Positions 45,584 to 58,100 of a stretch of 64,000 nucleotides of DNA are shown piece by piece. This stretch comes from Limanda limanda. Taxonomy: Eukaryota; Chordata; Actinopteri; Pleuronectiformes; Pleuronectidae. The stretch is from contig NC_083638.1 in the NCBI RefSeq assembly GCF_963576545.1, positions 33,839,041 to 33,903,040 of the forward strand, written 5' to 3'. A program made the translations under genes and the position numbers. The notes under the pieces were generated by a model, which ran no database searches, was not told the DNA's origin, and worked only from the letters and a program-made list of their open reading frames with translations. Within the stretch, counting starts at the first letter, position 1. Each line of letters opens with the position of its first letter.

Positions 45584-46612
45584 AGTTTGGGGTCACTTAG
45601 AAATTTCCTTATTTTTCAAAGAAAAGCACTGTTTTTTTCAATGAAGATAACATTAAATTAATCAGAAATACACTCTATACATTGTTAATGTGGAAATTAC
45701 TATTCTAGGTGGAAACGTCTGGTTTTGTATGAAATATCTACATAGGTGTATAGAGGCCCATTTCCAGCAACTATCACTCCAGTGTTCTAATGGTACATTG
45801 TGTTTGCTAATTGCCTTAGAAGACTAATGGATGATTAGAAAAACCTTGAAAGCCCTTGTGCAATTATGTTAGCACAGCTGAAAAACGTTTAGCTGGTGAG
45901 AGAAGCTAGTTGAGTATCTGGAGCATCACATTTGTGGGTTTTATTATACTCTCAAAATGGCCAGAAAAAGAGAACTTTCCTGTGAAACTCGCCAGTCTAT
46001 TCTTGTTCTTAGAAATGAAGGCTATTCCATGTGAGAAATTGCAAAGACTCTGAAAATGTCCTACAACGGTGTGTACTACTTCCTTCAGAGAACAGCACAA
46101 ATGGGCTCTAACCAGAGTAGAAAGAGAAGTGGAAGGCCCTAGTGCACAACTCAGCAAGAAGACAAGTACATTAGAGTCTCTAGTTTGAGAAATAGACGTC
46201 TTACAGGTCCTCAACTGGCAGCTTCTTTAAATGGTAGCTGGTATGCTGTCGGCCAGCGCAGTCTCAACCCCATTGAGCTGTTGTGGGAGCAGCTTGACCG
46301 TATGGTACGCAAGAAGTGCCCAACAAGTCAATCCAACTTGTGGAAGGTGCTTCAGGAAGTGTGGGGTGAAATTTCTACAGATGACCTCAACAAATTAACG
46401 GCTAGAATGTCAAAGGTCGTCAAGTCTGTAATTGCTGCAAATGGAGCATTTTTTTTTGCATTTATTTCAAATAAAAATCCTTATTTCTAACCTTGTCAAT
46501 GTCTTGACTATGTTTTCAATTCATTTTGCAACTCATTTGATAAATGAAAGTGAGTTTTCATGGAAAACACGAAATTGTCTGAGTCCCCAAACTTTTGAAC
46601 CGTAGTGTATAT
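45584..46612 (+). mobile_element. Tc1-like transposon, internally deleted
   Basis: The right end reads, reversed, CACTACGGTTCAAAAGTTTG then GGGACTCAGACAATTTC. The left end has AAAGTTTGGGGTCACTTAGA with the outermost about 14 bp lost or altered. It contains both ends of a Tc1 transposase gene with the middle missing. Tc1 elements insert at TA; GTGTATAT follows the right end. Confidence 0.82.
45957..46489 (+). pseudogene. Tc1 transposase remnant
   Basis: From ATG (45957): MARKRELSCETRQSILVLRN, then EGYSM-stop-EIAKTLKMSY, RTAQMGSNQSRKRSGRP-stop and RRLTGPQLAASLN, i.e. the paired-type helix-turn-helix and linker. The sequence then jumps to the C-terminal QRSLNPIELLWEQLDRMVRK and LTARMSKVVKSVIAANGAFF. 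The DDE catalytic core between them is deleted. Nonfunctional. Confidence 0.85.
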
Positions 46613-47291
46613 GTCATTAATAATTGATATGTGCCAACATCACGGCAACAACACAAGATAGTATGCAAGAGGTTAAAGACAAAATATATATACATAGTCC
46701 CTTGCTTGGGGTACACTGCATCAATAAATCCTTCATAACAGTGTTTCTTTGCTGTACCTACTGGGTTTACATGTATTGTATTCATAATCTAAATAAAACA
46801 GAGCCTCAAACTAAATGTCCATTATTTAAAATATATTATTTTATAAGTGTCCATGGCTCTTGTAAATCATTGTCTCTCTAATAGAACAGAGGCTGCACGT
46901 TCCATGTTTATCAGCACTATGAGATCATTTAGCCGTTTATTTGATTATTTTAATTAAACAAAACATTATTTTTTTACTTTCCAGTTCATGAGTATGGTTC
47001 TTTGCATAGAAATGCCAACATTATCAAAAGTGTGTTACTGCAGATTTTGAACCTTTCATTTTATTTCCAAGCAAGCATATCTAGGGATACTGATACATCT
47101 TCATTTTTTATAGAACACAGTATATGTTTGACTCCTTTCCAGTATTTCCTTACTTCTGTGCAGAGGGAATGACTCTTAATAACTGCAAAACTTTACCAAT
47201 CTGAGATGATCAAACAACATAAAACAACATATATATATACGCATTACAACTTTCCTATATAATGATTTATACTGAGATGATTGTTGATATT
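46613..47291. other. No feature recognised
   Basis: AT-rich intronic DNA with a short (AT)n near 47230. Confidence 0.45.
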
Positions 47292-47805
47292 GTAGTGCCC
47301 CCTTTAATTTCTAAGCCAATGGTAGAAAGGATTAGATTTGCTAACATATCTCTAGGTCCGTGAGCGGCTGCCTTAATAATAACTCACAAGAGGAGTTTAA
47401 CTATGTTGAACAGACGACACATTTATTGCCTAACAATAATCAAAATATATTCACAGTACCTGATTTATGGTATAAACGACAGTTAAAAAAAAATAGGGCT
47501 CTCTTAAAGTGCCAAATAAAATAAGAAAATAAAGTCCTTTAAATGTGGGGATCTGTGATCCCAACAGGAAGTATTTGAGGCCTTGTGTGTGTGATGAATA
47601 ATTATGTTCACTGCCACCTGTGTAGACTTTGTGTGTCTAAATACTTATCAATAACCAACTGAGATTGAGCAAGTCAGTTTTCTTCTAGGAACAAGTTCAC
47701 GGCTGGCCACACTGTATCCATCGCTGTCCCTAGTTCTGCTGGGTGGGCTCGCCATCATTTGACTATTCAGATTCTTCTTCGTCCACATAAAAAACGACCT
47801 ACACA
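47292..47805 (-). other. Possible solo or 3' LTR, minus strand
   Basis: A 514-bp span that on the minus strand starts TGTGTAGGTCG and ends GGGGGCACTACA (TG..CA) with AATAAATGTGTCGTCTG inside as a poly(A) region. No second copy lies in the window and no target duplication was confirmed. Confidence 0.3.
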
Positions 47806-47981
47806 GATAGTGAATTATTTAATTATCTTTCTGTTCTTATATGAGATCTCATTAATGCTTATCTTTAAAATATCACCTAACACGTAACCATTAACTTACG
47901 ATATGCAGTTTACCCTGAGATGAATTGCGAAACATCGCAGCAACATTTGTTTAAAGGGGACATATAATGAGGGATAATACC

Positions 47982-48279
47982 TACAGGTGCAGAAGTTTTT
48001 GGAGGTTCAGCTTGAGGAGGAGTGGTGTCGGTAACGCTGTTACAAGCGACGACTTCCTCCTGGTTAAGGCCTGATTCTTGAACATCGGGCCCACAGCTAT
48101 TTCGGGATGCTGTGCATGGGCCACAGAGCCGGGAAGTTTTGCGGGAGCTATGGTTCAGACGCTGGACGTCCGATTCACACTCTGAGGGAATCTCTTGGGA
48201 CTGACTTCGAGTTTCGGGAATAAAGCGGTCTTCTTCCCCGGAGGACCCAGACTCATTCGGATTGAGAGAGACAGGCAAC
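47982..48279 (-). other. Unidentified exon-like ORF, minus strand
   Basis: Open reading frame in the minus direction bordered by a good acceptor (GTGTCACAG just above 48279) and a possible donor (GTATTATC at 47981). It encodes about 99 residues rich in S, P, E and R with phospho-site-like patches (NPNESGSSGEEDRFIPE, SRKTSRLCGP). It may be an exon of an antisense gene, or the C-terminal end of an LTR-element polyprotein, given the LTR-like sequence directly downstream. No domain recognised. Confidence 0.3.
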
Positions 48280-48841
48280 CTGCTGTGACACAATGACCAC
48301 ATGGTCAACAGCTGAGATGCTGAAGATACTGGCAGCAATACTGACAGCAGCAGGGCAAGTAAAGGCAGTGATGGGTTATTTTATCTGCTTAAATAGAGCA
48401 GCACAGCTCGAGTTGACTGCCTGAACTAGCTCACAGACGTAGCTCCATTTATTTTCATCATTTTGAGACCATTATGTACCACTGTTATAATGATGCTATG
48501 TAAGTATAAAAATCCAAGTATACCCTTTATAGTAGCACAATAATACAAGAGTTTTTACAGTCTGCTCTTTTGTTTTCTCTTATGCTCTCATGTCCACTTA
48601 GAATTATTTGTTTTACATCAGAGAACCCACGTTTCTTTGCACCTTGGAGCTCGGCCCTCAGACTGACGTCACACCCGAATAACTAGAGTTGATAGCATTC
48701 CAGTTGCAGAGGAACAATACAATAATATTTAAAAAACAGTTCATAATAACGCATTGTAATAATAATAAATATAATAATAATAGCATGAATTGATATAGCG
48801 CCTTTCAGGAGACCCAAGGATGCATTGCAGCATTTCAATTT

Positions 48842-49030
48842 GATCAATCTATCGGTCAAATTTTATTTGTATAGCCCATATTCACAAATCACAATTTGTC
48901 TTATAGGTCTTAACAAGGTGTGACACCCTCTGCCCTACCCCTCAACTAGAAGGAAAAAATTTCACTAAACGCTATTTACGGGAGAAAAATTGTGAACCTC
49001 AGAGAGAGCCACATTAAAGATTCTTGGAGC
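48842..49030 (-). mobile_element. L2 3' tail fragment
   Basis: GTCAAATTTTATTTGTATAG, CACAAATCACAATTTGTCTT, CTCAGAGAGAGCCACATT match the L2 3' end at 19376 on. Confidence 0.8.
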
Positions 49031-49261
49031 CGCTGGCAATGGAGTTCTTGTGTCAAAGGCTCCCTTCTAGCCATGATCAAAACTATTTGAAAACTACCCA
49101 AGCAAAAAATTTAATATAAAAACTAAATTGAAATATATTAAATATATTGAAATAAAAATATACATCTAAAATATAAATTCTAAAAAAAAGTATCTTACTG
49201 AGTAGAATGAATGAATGAATATAAGTAATACTGATTGGGTTGTGCAAATTTAGTTTAGAGT

Positions 49262-49560
49262 TAGTGTTAGGGTTAAACAGTCATATGGCCTTGGGGATGA
49301 AGCTGTCTCTGAGTTTGGTGGTACGGGCCCGAATGCTGCAGTACCGTTGGCCAGACGGAAGCACAAACAGTTTATGGCGGTTTGAGAGGGGTCTTTAATA
49401 ATCCTGTTGTTGGCAGCTCTATCCTAGTAATGCTTTGAGCAGACATCACAACCCTTTGTAAAGCCTTACGGTTCTGGGCGGTGCAGCTGCCATACCAGGC
49501 AGTGATGCAGCCAGTCAGCATACTCTCTATGGTGCACCTGTAGAAATTGCTGAAAAAAAA
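49262..49560 (-). mobile_element. LINE C-terminal fragment (Rex1/L2-like)
   Basis: Minus translations give, with frame changes, ITAWYGSCTAQNRKALQRVV and RARTTKLRDSFIPKA, the typical tail of fish Rex/Babar- or L2-type ORF2 proteins. Fragmentary. Confidence 0.55.
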
Positions 49561-49659
49561 TCCTGGAATCTATGTAGAGCCTCCAAGCCTGCGGTGGAAG
49601 AATAGCTGTTGTTTGGCTGTCTTTGTGATTCTGTGTGGAGACTCCAGGTCATGTCATTA

Positions 49660-49875
49660 CTGATGTGTAACCTGGCTCCTACTCTACTTTTAGAGACTTT
49701 ACGGACAACAAGTAAGCCTGAATTTGTGGAGTGCAATGTGCTAGTGGGGTGATATGATACTATGACTAATGACTTACTGCTGGAGCCTGATAATAAGGAA
49801 TTACAATAATCAAGTCTGGATGTAACAAAGGACTAGTTTTCTGTATCTTTTTGAGAAAGGGCATGTCTGATTTGG
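49660..49875 (-). mobile_element. L2 ORF2 fragment, internally deleted
   Basis: TGGCTCCTACTCTACTTTTA and GAGACTTTACGG correspond to 20485-20515, then CTTACTGCTGGAGCCTGATA and CAAGTCTGGATGTAACAAAG to 20765-20825. About 200 bp between them is missing. Confidence 0.75.
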
Positions 49876-50618
49876 TGCTGACATATCAGATTGGAAAATT
49901 GCCCTTTGCCAATAGCATAGCCATCCGCTGTTCACCCATTTCATCCACAATCTCAATTAAAGGAGCGCATCATCATATTTTGAAATATGGTGACAGTGTA
50001 TAATTGTCTCTCCTCATATATTGTCTATTTTTGATGGGTGTGAAAGATAACACACCCAGCATTAAGCTTTCATTAGACACCTACAATATAACAGACACCC
50101 CGGTCTCCAAAACGATTACTTTTGGAAATAATTAAATACATTTACTTATGTACTGTAATATCAATTTTGATATAATTTTGAGACACTTGTACTTTATTTG
50201 AGTATTGCAATTCCAAGCTATTTTATTATTCTATGCTACTACATTTCAGACGGAAATGTATTTTTTCAGATCAAGCTGATTAAATTTGAGTAAGTAAATC
50301 AAACTATCATCATAAAAATACTACTTACAAATATATGTGTGACCAAAATATCAATTATGTATCAATAATATAGTGTAACACCCATAGTCTGCATTGAATA
50401 CTTTTGTAATTAATACTTTTTGCAGTTTTATATATTTTTTTACTACAGTAAATGATACAGTAAGATTGGTGACTAGCATTTTTCTCATCCGTCTCAGACC
50501 AGGTGAATGCACACAGTGAAGGACAACTTTAATTTGAGCATTTTTTCTCCATTTGTTTTGTCCCACAAGGTCTTGATGTTTCCTGTTTGAATAAAATTTT
50601 GTGTGTTTGTGTCTGCAG
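49876..50618. other. Intron 3 end, no feature recognised
   Basis: AT-rich DNA leading to the exon 4 acceptor. Confidence 0.5.
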
Positions 50619-50720
50619 ATCTTAAGTTACCTGGTAGCATGTGACCACCTGTGTCAGCTGGGTTATGACATGGCTGAGGTAGAAGAGGCTCTGGAGATGT
50701 TTCAAAACTGTGAGACAAAG
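50619..50720 (+). CDS. ubap1l: ubap1l exon 4 (SOUBA middle)
   Basis: A 34-codon phase-0 exon after acceptor TCTGCAG, reading ILSYLVACDHLCQLGYD.. and VEEALEMFQNCE, with donor GTGGGA at 50721. It corresponds to the UBAP1 stretch with QILDYLFAHGQLCEKGFD and VEEALEMHQ, the second UBA-like repeat. It is separated from the last exon by only 97 bp, unlike the other, transposon-inflated introns. Confidence 0.9.
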
Positions 50721-50802
50721 GTGGGACATTCAAAGAGCCACAGCATCTCCTTTAATCATATTAGAGACAACAAGACATTACACATGTATAATCAATATAT
50801 GA

Positions 50803-50952
<150 letters not shown>

Positions 50953-51385
50953 TGGAGCAGATAAACAGACACACACACACACTTTACATAACTGCAGCCT
51001 CTATGTGTAAATTCGACAGTGTAACTAAAAGTGTGATGATGGGGCTAATGATGAGGCTTTTTTGGATAGTTGTCTGCGTTTTACTAGACTATATATGTTG
51101 TTGTTAATTTGTTGACTCATGGGTAATATCATTTTCTGGATCTCAACTTTGTATTGTCTAATACTCTGAAATTGTAACTATATTTAGGCAGAGCCTTCAA
51201 AATAAGCCTACTGGATTTTCTGCCTCCCCGTGCACTGTCTATTATTGTTTGACATTTTTTTAATGCTTTTTTCCCCCTGTGATAAATACACCTAATTATG
51301 GTGGGGATGTATGTTTAATGTGTGTCATTTTCAGACTTTGTTTTGGTATAAAAATGTATTATTAAAACTAATACAAGTAATAGTG
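50953..51385 (+). terminator. ubap1l: ubap1l 3' UTR with polyadenylation signal ATTAAA
   Basis: AT-rich sequence after the stop codon. The variant polyadenylation hexamer ATTAAA lies at 51361-51366, about 400 bp after the stop, with no better AATAAA before it. The 3' end position is an inference. Confidence 0.4.
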
Positions 51386-52129
51386 AGATGTATTAAACCA
51401 GAGTCTTGTTCTTATACTTGACAAGTAAGATCCTAAACTCCTTAAAAAAACAAAAGTGGTTCTCCGCTGCGATGCCATAGGGGAAATTTAAGATTCCACA
51501 AAGAACCGTTTGTTTATAGGTTTCCTGAAGAACCAGTTCAATTGAGTGCTTTAGAAAACCAAAAGAGAACTAAACTAAATTTCCCTCTGGATCAATAATG
51601 TTTCCATCTATCCATACATACATATGAACCAACATACATACATATTCAGGCAGATAGAACTCAGCAAGAGTTTGTTAAAAATCTACATTTAAAACTAGTT
51701 ATTTTGAAATTTACCTGCTTAAACCAAGTTCTTGCTCCTCGGGGAAACCCATCAAGTTTTCCCCTTGGAAAAACATCAGCCCATTAGTTATGAAAGGAAT
51801 ATTATTTATTATTATTGAAAAAGCAATTCAGTCTAGTGTTTTCTTTTTAAGAGTAACATTTGAATAAGTAGTTCAACCCCACAATGTGTTGGTGATCAGA
51901 TTAACAGTTTTAGCTTTTCATTACAACATATGTAAAACCAACATCAAGTTAAACGTATGGTTGAACATCTAAGTAACCATCCATTACACCACAGGGCATC
52001 CGGAAAGTGCATTGTCTTACTCAACTGTTTAGGATACTCAACATGGAAGATATGATATAATAAAAGGCAGATGCCAGGGCAAGATGTTTTTAAGGAAACA
52101 CAATAAAGCTGTCCCAACAGTTCGGCAAG
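51386..52129. other. No feature recognised
   Basis: Intergenic AT-rich sequence downstream of ubap1l. No gene-like ORF. Confidence 0.45.
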
Positions 52130-52629
52130 GAGGCTGGTGAAAAATTCATATATTAAAAAAAAAGAAGAAACTTTATGTTGTTCAGATTCTGATGAATTAG
52201 AAAATATGTATTGTATTGTAAACATGAATTTGCCACGGGGCACTGCTCCCACTGGGGGGCTGAGCTGGGGAGCTGGGGCTCTCGCAGCCAGGCTTCGGCC
52301 CACCTGACTCTGGTTCAAAACGATATGGTTGCAAGATTGTATCTTTGTCTCCAGTAGCCATATTTGAACAGAGGTAATGGATAGCTAAAAATCTGGGCGC
52401 TTGTATCTCGTGAAGGAGGGAGGAGGCTAGAGAGGGGTGAGGGGGGTGAGAGGGGGCGGGGCACTCAAAACAGGTCAATCTGAGGAGGGCTTTTTTAGAC
52501 AGGGTAAAAGGGTTGCTGTTTTAAATGATCCTTCTGGAATTTTGACCAAACTATGTTACAGACATTTCATCAAGACCCCACGGAACCATATCAACTGTGG
52601 TAAAATGGGCATACGATGGGTCCTTTCAA
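52130..52629. repeat. Dispersed teleost repeat (non-coding)
   Basis: The succession AACATGAATTTGCCACGGGGC, GAGAGGGGGCGGGGC, TTTTAAATGATCCTTCTGG and CATATCAACTGTGGTAAAAT is a layout I associate with a common non-coding fish repeat. Only one copy is in this window, so its borders are estimates. Confidence 0.45.
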
Positions 52630-53183
52630 AGGCAGCGGCTTCGCTGCCTCAGGGTGCCTCAGAGACTCACAGACAGAAGAGACTGAGAGAAGCCGGGACT
52701 AGGCTGAAAAGGTAGTTACTTTGTGTGTGTTTAAGTTTATATGTTTGATCAAGTGTGTGGTGATTAATAAATATGTTAAAAACGTGGAATTCCGTCTCTG
52801 GCTGTGTGTTGGAGAGCCCCGTGGCAAGCACCACTGCCACAATGGAGCCCAACGTGGGGCTCTACACAGTTAGAGACGAGGACCAGAAGGCTGAGTGGGA
52901 GATGGTGCGGATGATTGAGGACGTGGTTGCCACATACCGGGAGGAGAGAGTGGCCTACAGACGGGAGCTGGAGGCGATCCTAAGACAGGTGGAAAAAGAG
53001 GCGGTGGAAAAAGAGGCGATGCTGGCGGGGCGTCAGCTGGCCCAGGCGGGACCCGCTGCTTCTCCAGCCTCCAATGTCCCGCCCAAGGAGCAGGTGAACG
53101 CGGCCTCAAGTTCAATGCCGATCCCGCGCCCCCGCACTGCTGCGCAGAAGCCAGCGGCCGGCGCGCCGCCGATCGCACGGATA
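52630..53183 (+). mobile_element. Ty3/gypsy-like retrotransposon 5' end: partial LTR, primer-binding site, gag start
   Basis: The LTR 3' portion (52630-52841, ending CACTGCCACA) is homologous to 37204-37494. The primer-binding site TGGAGCCCAACGTGGGGC at 52843-52860 is one mismatch from a lysine-tRNA type site. An ORF from ATG 52842 (MEPNVGLYTVRDEDQ, then a charged helical stretch YREERVAYRRELEAILRQ, then a proline/alanine-rich part) is presumably the gag N-terminus. It breaks off where the 200-bp satellite starts. The family assignment of the ORF is inferred from its position. Confidence 0.65.
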
Positions 53184-54575
53184 GGCATTTTTGCTATATG
53201 TAAAGTGCCTTGAAGTGTCCCATGTATATTATTTTTCCCTAACACAAAGAGTGAGACATTTCTAGGCATTTTCAGCACTCAGGGTGGGGCTTTAGAGTGG
53301 GTCCCTGGGCTCGGCTGGTACTGGAGGTTTTTTCTCCCATGTGTTGTATTTTTCCCTAACCAAACGTGTGGGACATTTCTAGGCATTTTTGCTGTAATAT
53401 AAAGTGCCTAGAAGTGTCCCATGTATTATTTTTCCCTAACACAAAGAGTGAGACATTTCTAGTGATTTTCAGCACTCAGGGTTGGGGCTTTAGAGTTGGT
53501 CCCTGTGCTCGACTGATGCTGGAGGGTTTTTCTCCCATGTATTGTATTTTTCCCTCAACAATCTTGTGGGACATTTCTAGGCATTTTTGCTATAATGTAA
53601 AGTGCCTAGAAGTGTCCCATGTATTGTAATTTTTCCCAAACACAAAGAGTGAGACTTTTTTAGGCCCTTTCAGCACTCAGGGTGGGGGCTTTAGAGTGGA
53701 TCCCCTGGCTCGGCTGGTGCTGAAGGTTTTTTCTCCCATGTTTTGTATTTTTCACTAATCAAACGTTTCAGACATTTCTAGGCATTTTTGCTATAATGTA
53801 AAGTGCCTAGAAGTGTTACATGTATTGTATTTTTCCCTAACACAAAGAGTGAGACATTTCTAGGCATTTTCAGCGCTCAGGATGGGGGCTATAGAGTGGG
53901 TCCCCGGGCTCGGCTGGTACTGGAGGTTTTTTCTCCCATGTGTTGTATTTTTCCCTAACCAAACGTGTGGGACATTTCTAGGCATTTTTGCTATAATGTA
54001 AAGTGCCTAGAAGTGTTCCATGTATTGTTTTTTTCCCTAACACAAAGAGTGAGACATTTCTAGGCATTTTCAGCACTCAGATTGGGGGCTTCAGAGTGGG
54101 TCCCCGGGCTCGGCTGGTGGTGGAGTTTTTTTCTACCATGGATTGTACTTTTCATTAATCAAACGTTTGGGACATCTCTAAGCATTATCGCTATAATGTA
54201 AAGTGCCTAGAAGTGTCCCATGTATTGTGTTTTTCCCTAACACAAAGAGTGAGATATTTCTAGACATTTTAAGCACTCAGGGTTGGGGCTTTAGAGTGGG
54301 TCCCTGTGCTCGGCTGATGCTTAAGGTTTTTTCTCCCATGTATTTTATTTTCCCTAACCAAACATGTGGGACATGTCTCAGCATTTTTGCTATGATGTAA
54401 AGTGCCTAGAAGTTACCCATGTATTGTTTTTTTACCCTAACACAAAGAGTGAGACATTTCTAGGCATTTTCAGCACTCAGGGTGGGGGCTTTAGAGTGGG
54501 TCCCCGGGCTCGGCTGGTGCTGGAGGATTTTTCTCCCATGGATTGTATTTTTCACTAATCAAAAGTGTGGGACGC
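53184..54575. repeat. 200-bp satellite, about 7 units
   Basis: GGCATTTTTGCT landmarks at 53184, 53381, 53580, 53781, 53981, 54181 and 54380 give a 197-201 bp period. Each unit is itself a diverged dimer: two halves each contain CATTTCTAGGCATTTT and CCCATGTATTGTATTTTTCC. ORFs across it are chance reading frames. Confidence 0.92.
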
Positions 54576-54780
54576 ATTCGGATTGGTGAAGGGTTCTGAA
54601 CGTGTGACGTGTTCAGAACGTGTGACGCGTTCAGAGCTTGTAACGCGCTAAGAACGTGAGACGCGTTCAGAGCTTGTAACGCGCTAAGAACGTGAGACGC
54701 GTTCTGAACGAGTGACGTGTTCGGAGCGAGTGACGTGTTCGGAGCGTGTGACGCGTTCGGAATGTGTGACGCATTTCTAG
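54576..54780. repeat. 18-bp CpG-rich satellite, first block
   Basis: Units of the type TGACGCGTTCAGAACGTG. It contains a 36-bp doublet (GCTTGTAACGCGCTAAGAAC twice) and ends with GACGCATTTCTAGGCATT, where 200-bp satellite sequence reappears for about 14 bp. Confidence 0.9.
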
Positions 54781-54784
54781 GCAT

Positions 54785-55112
54785 TCCACGCCATTAATTT
54801 GGCATTTGACGAAAAGTCACAGTAATCTTATGTCTTCATTATCAATGTCTTGAGACCCATTTGATACAGTTTTACATGGTTGACATCGGTGGATGAGGAG
54901 GAATACATCCAAGTTTAAGACATGCAAAAAACAACACATTTACTGTTGCCACCAGGGGGCCCTGTTATTTTAAGTCATGATGTCTGTGTAGATGTCCTCA
55001 GGCTGGGACTCTTGTCTTATGTGTCTAGTTTGGACTTGATTGGATCGTGTATGTCCAAGAATCAGAACCTCGTGTTTTGATGGCGCTTAATCAAACTTTG
55101 ACGCAACGCCAC
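54785..55112 (+). repeat. Copy of the 41640-41945 dispersed repeat between satellite blocks
   Basis: Collinear with 41640-41945: ACGAAAAGTCACAG, CTTCATTATCAATGTCTTGA, GTGGATGAGGAGGAATACAT, GGGACTCTTGTCT, CCTCGTGTTTTGAT, CGCAACGCCACGGTC. The satellite starts again directly after CCACGGTC. Confidence 0.85.
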
Positions 55113-58100
55113 GGTCTGAACGAGTGACGTGTTCTCAAAGTGTGACCGGTTCAGAACGTGTAAAGCGCTCACAACGTGTGACACGTTCGGAACAAGTGAC
55201 GCGTTCTGAATGAGTGACGGGTTCAGTACGTGTGACATGTTCAGAACGTGTGACTTGTTCAGAACCTTTGACGTGTTCGGAACGTGAGACGCGTTCTGAA
55301 TGTGTTTAAGCATTATGAACGAGTGACGTGTTTGGAACATGTGAGGGCTTCTGAACGAGTGACGTGTTCTGAACGTGTTCCGGGTTCTGAACGAGTGACG
55401 TGTTTTGAACGAGTGACGGGTTCAAAGCGTGTGACGTGTTCAGAACGTGTGATGTGTTCTGAACGTGTTACAGGTTCTGAACGAGTGATGCGTTATGAAC
55501 GAGTGACGTGTTCGGAACATGTGAGGGGTTCTGAACGAGTGAAGTGTTCCGAACGTGTTCCAGGTTCTGAACGAGTGACGTGTTCTGAATGAGTAACACG
55601 TTCAGAACGTGTTACGGTTTCAGAGCGTGTGACGCTATAGAACGTCTGACGTGTTCAGAATGTGTGACGGGTTCAGAACGTCGGTTCCTGAACGTGTGAC
55701 GGGTTCTGAACGATTGACATGTTCAGAACGTGTGACGTGTTCGGAACATGTGACGGGTTCAGAAGAATTCAAACGAGTGACACTTTCAGAACGAGTGAAG
55801 CATTCGGATTGGTAACGGATTCTGAACGAGTGACGTGTTCAGAACATGTGAGGGGTTCTGAACGAGTGACGGTTTCAGAGCGTGTGACGCTTTCAGAACG
55901 TGTGATGCGTTCGGAACGTGTGACATGTTCGGAACGTGTGATGGGTTTTGAACAAGTGACGCGTTCTGAACGAGTGACATGTTCGGAGCGTGTGACGCGT
56001 TCAGAGTGTGTGACGTTTCGTTTTCGGAACGTGTGACGTGTTCTGAACAAGTGACGCATTCAGATTGGTGACGGGTTCTGACAAGTGACGTGTTTGGAAC
56101 GTGTGACGCGTTCTGAACGAGTCACACGTTCTGAACGAGGGACAGGGTCAGTGCGTGTGACGGGTTCAGAATGAGTGACGCGTTCAGAGCTTGCAACGCG
56201 TTCAGAACGTGTGACGCGTTCAGAACGTGTGACGCATTCGGAATGTGTGACACATTCGGATGGTGAAGGGTTCTGAATGAGTGACATGTTCAGAACGTGT
56301 GACGCGTTCTGACCAAGTGACTCATTCGGATTTTTCAGAATGTATGACGTGTTGTGAACGAGTGACACATTCTGAACGAGTGACGTGTTCAGATCGTGTG
56401 ACGAGTTCTGAACGTGTGACGGGTTCTGAACGAGTGACGCGTTCTGAACGAGTGACGCGTTCAGAACGAGTCACGCACTCAGAACTTGTCAAGCGTTCTG
56501 AACATGTGAAAAGTTCAAACGAGTGAAGCTTTCATAACGAGTGAAGAATTTGGATTGGTAACGGGTTCAGAACGAGTGACGTGTTCAGAACATGTGAAGT
56601 GTTCAGAACTTGTGACGTGATCAGACCGTGTGACGTGTTCGGAACGTGTGACGGTGTCTGAACGAGTAACGCATTCTGAACGGGTGACGGGTCAGAGCGT
56701 GTGACGCATTCGGATTGGTGAAGGGTTCTGAATGAGTGACGTGTTCAGAACATGTGACGCGTTAAGAGCTTGTAACGCGCTGAGAACGTGAGACGCGTTC
56801 TGAACGAGTGACGTGTTCGGAGCGAGTGACGTGTTCGGAGCGTGTGACGCGTTCGGAATGTGTGACGCATTCTGAACGAGAGACGCATTCTGATTGGTGA
56901 AGGGTTCTGAACGAGTGACGTGTTCAGAACATGTGACGTGTTCGGAATGTGTGATCCGTTGTGAATGAGTGATGCGTTCTGAACCAGTGACGGGGTCAGA
57001 GCGTGTGATGCGTTCTGAACGAGTGACGTGTTCAGATCGTGTGACGAGTTCTGAGTGTGAAGCGTTCAGAACAGGTGAAGAGTTCAAACGAGTGACGCTC
57101 TCAGAACGAGTGAAGCATTCGGATTCGTAACACGTTCGGAACGTGTGACATGTTCTGAATGTGTTACGTGTTCTGAACGAGTGACGTGTTCAGAACATGT
57201 GATGTGTTCAGACCGTGTGACGTGTTCGGAATGTGTGACAGTGTCTGAACGAGTAATGCGTTCTGAATGAGTGACGGGTCAGAGCGTGTGACGGGTTCTG
57301 AATGAGTGACATGTTCGGAGCGTTTGACACGTTCGGAACGAGGGACGCATTCAGAACATGTGACACGTTCGAACTTGTGACGGGTTCTGAACGAGTGACA
57401 TGTTCGGAGCGTTTGACGCGTTTGGAACAAGTGACGCGTTCAGAACATGTGACAGATTCTGAACGAGCGACATGTTCAGAACGTGTGACGTGTTTAGAAC
57501 GTGTGACGCATTCGGATTGGTGAAGGGTTCTGAACGAGTGACGTGTTCAGAACTTATGACGTGTTCAGAACTTGTGGGATGTTCAGACCGTGTGACATGT
57601 TCGGAACGTGTGACGGTGTCTGAACGAGTGACGCTTTCAGAACGAGTGAAGCATTCGGATTGGTAACGGGTTCTGAACGAGTGACGTGTTCAGAACTTAT
57701 GACGTGTTCAGAACTTATGACGTGTTCAGAACTTATGACGTGTTCAGAACGTGTGATGCGTTCGGAACGTGTGACTTTTTTGGCAACAATGGTTAAAATC
57801 TTGATTTTTTCATCACACACCAGCCCAAATGTCACAAAAGAGCTGAAAACGAGGAGATAAGCCTTTTTTGGCAACAATGGTTAAAATTTTGACTTTTTCA
57901 TCACGGATTGGTGAAGGGTTCTGAACGAGTGACGTGTTCAGAACGTGTGACGCGTTCAGAACTTGAAACACGTTCAGAACGTGTGACGCGTTCTGAACGA
58001 GTGACGTGTTCAGAACTTATGACATGTTCAGAACTTGTGACGTGTTCAGACCGTGTGACGTGTTCAGAACGTGTGACGGTGTCTGAACGAGTGACGCGTT

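Noticed and set aside
52842..52860. Lysine-tRNA-type primer-binding site like that of foamy viruses
   Set aside because: The LTR layout is short (about 290 bp) and gypsy-like, and this primer site is also common in Ty3/gypsy elements; no viral gene is visible.
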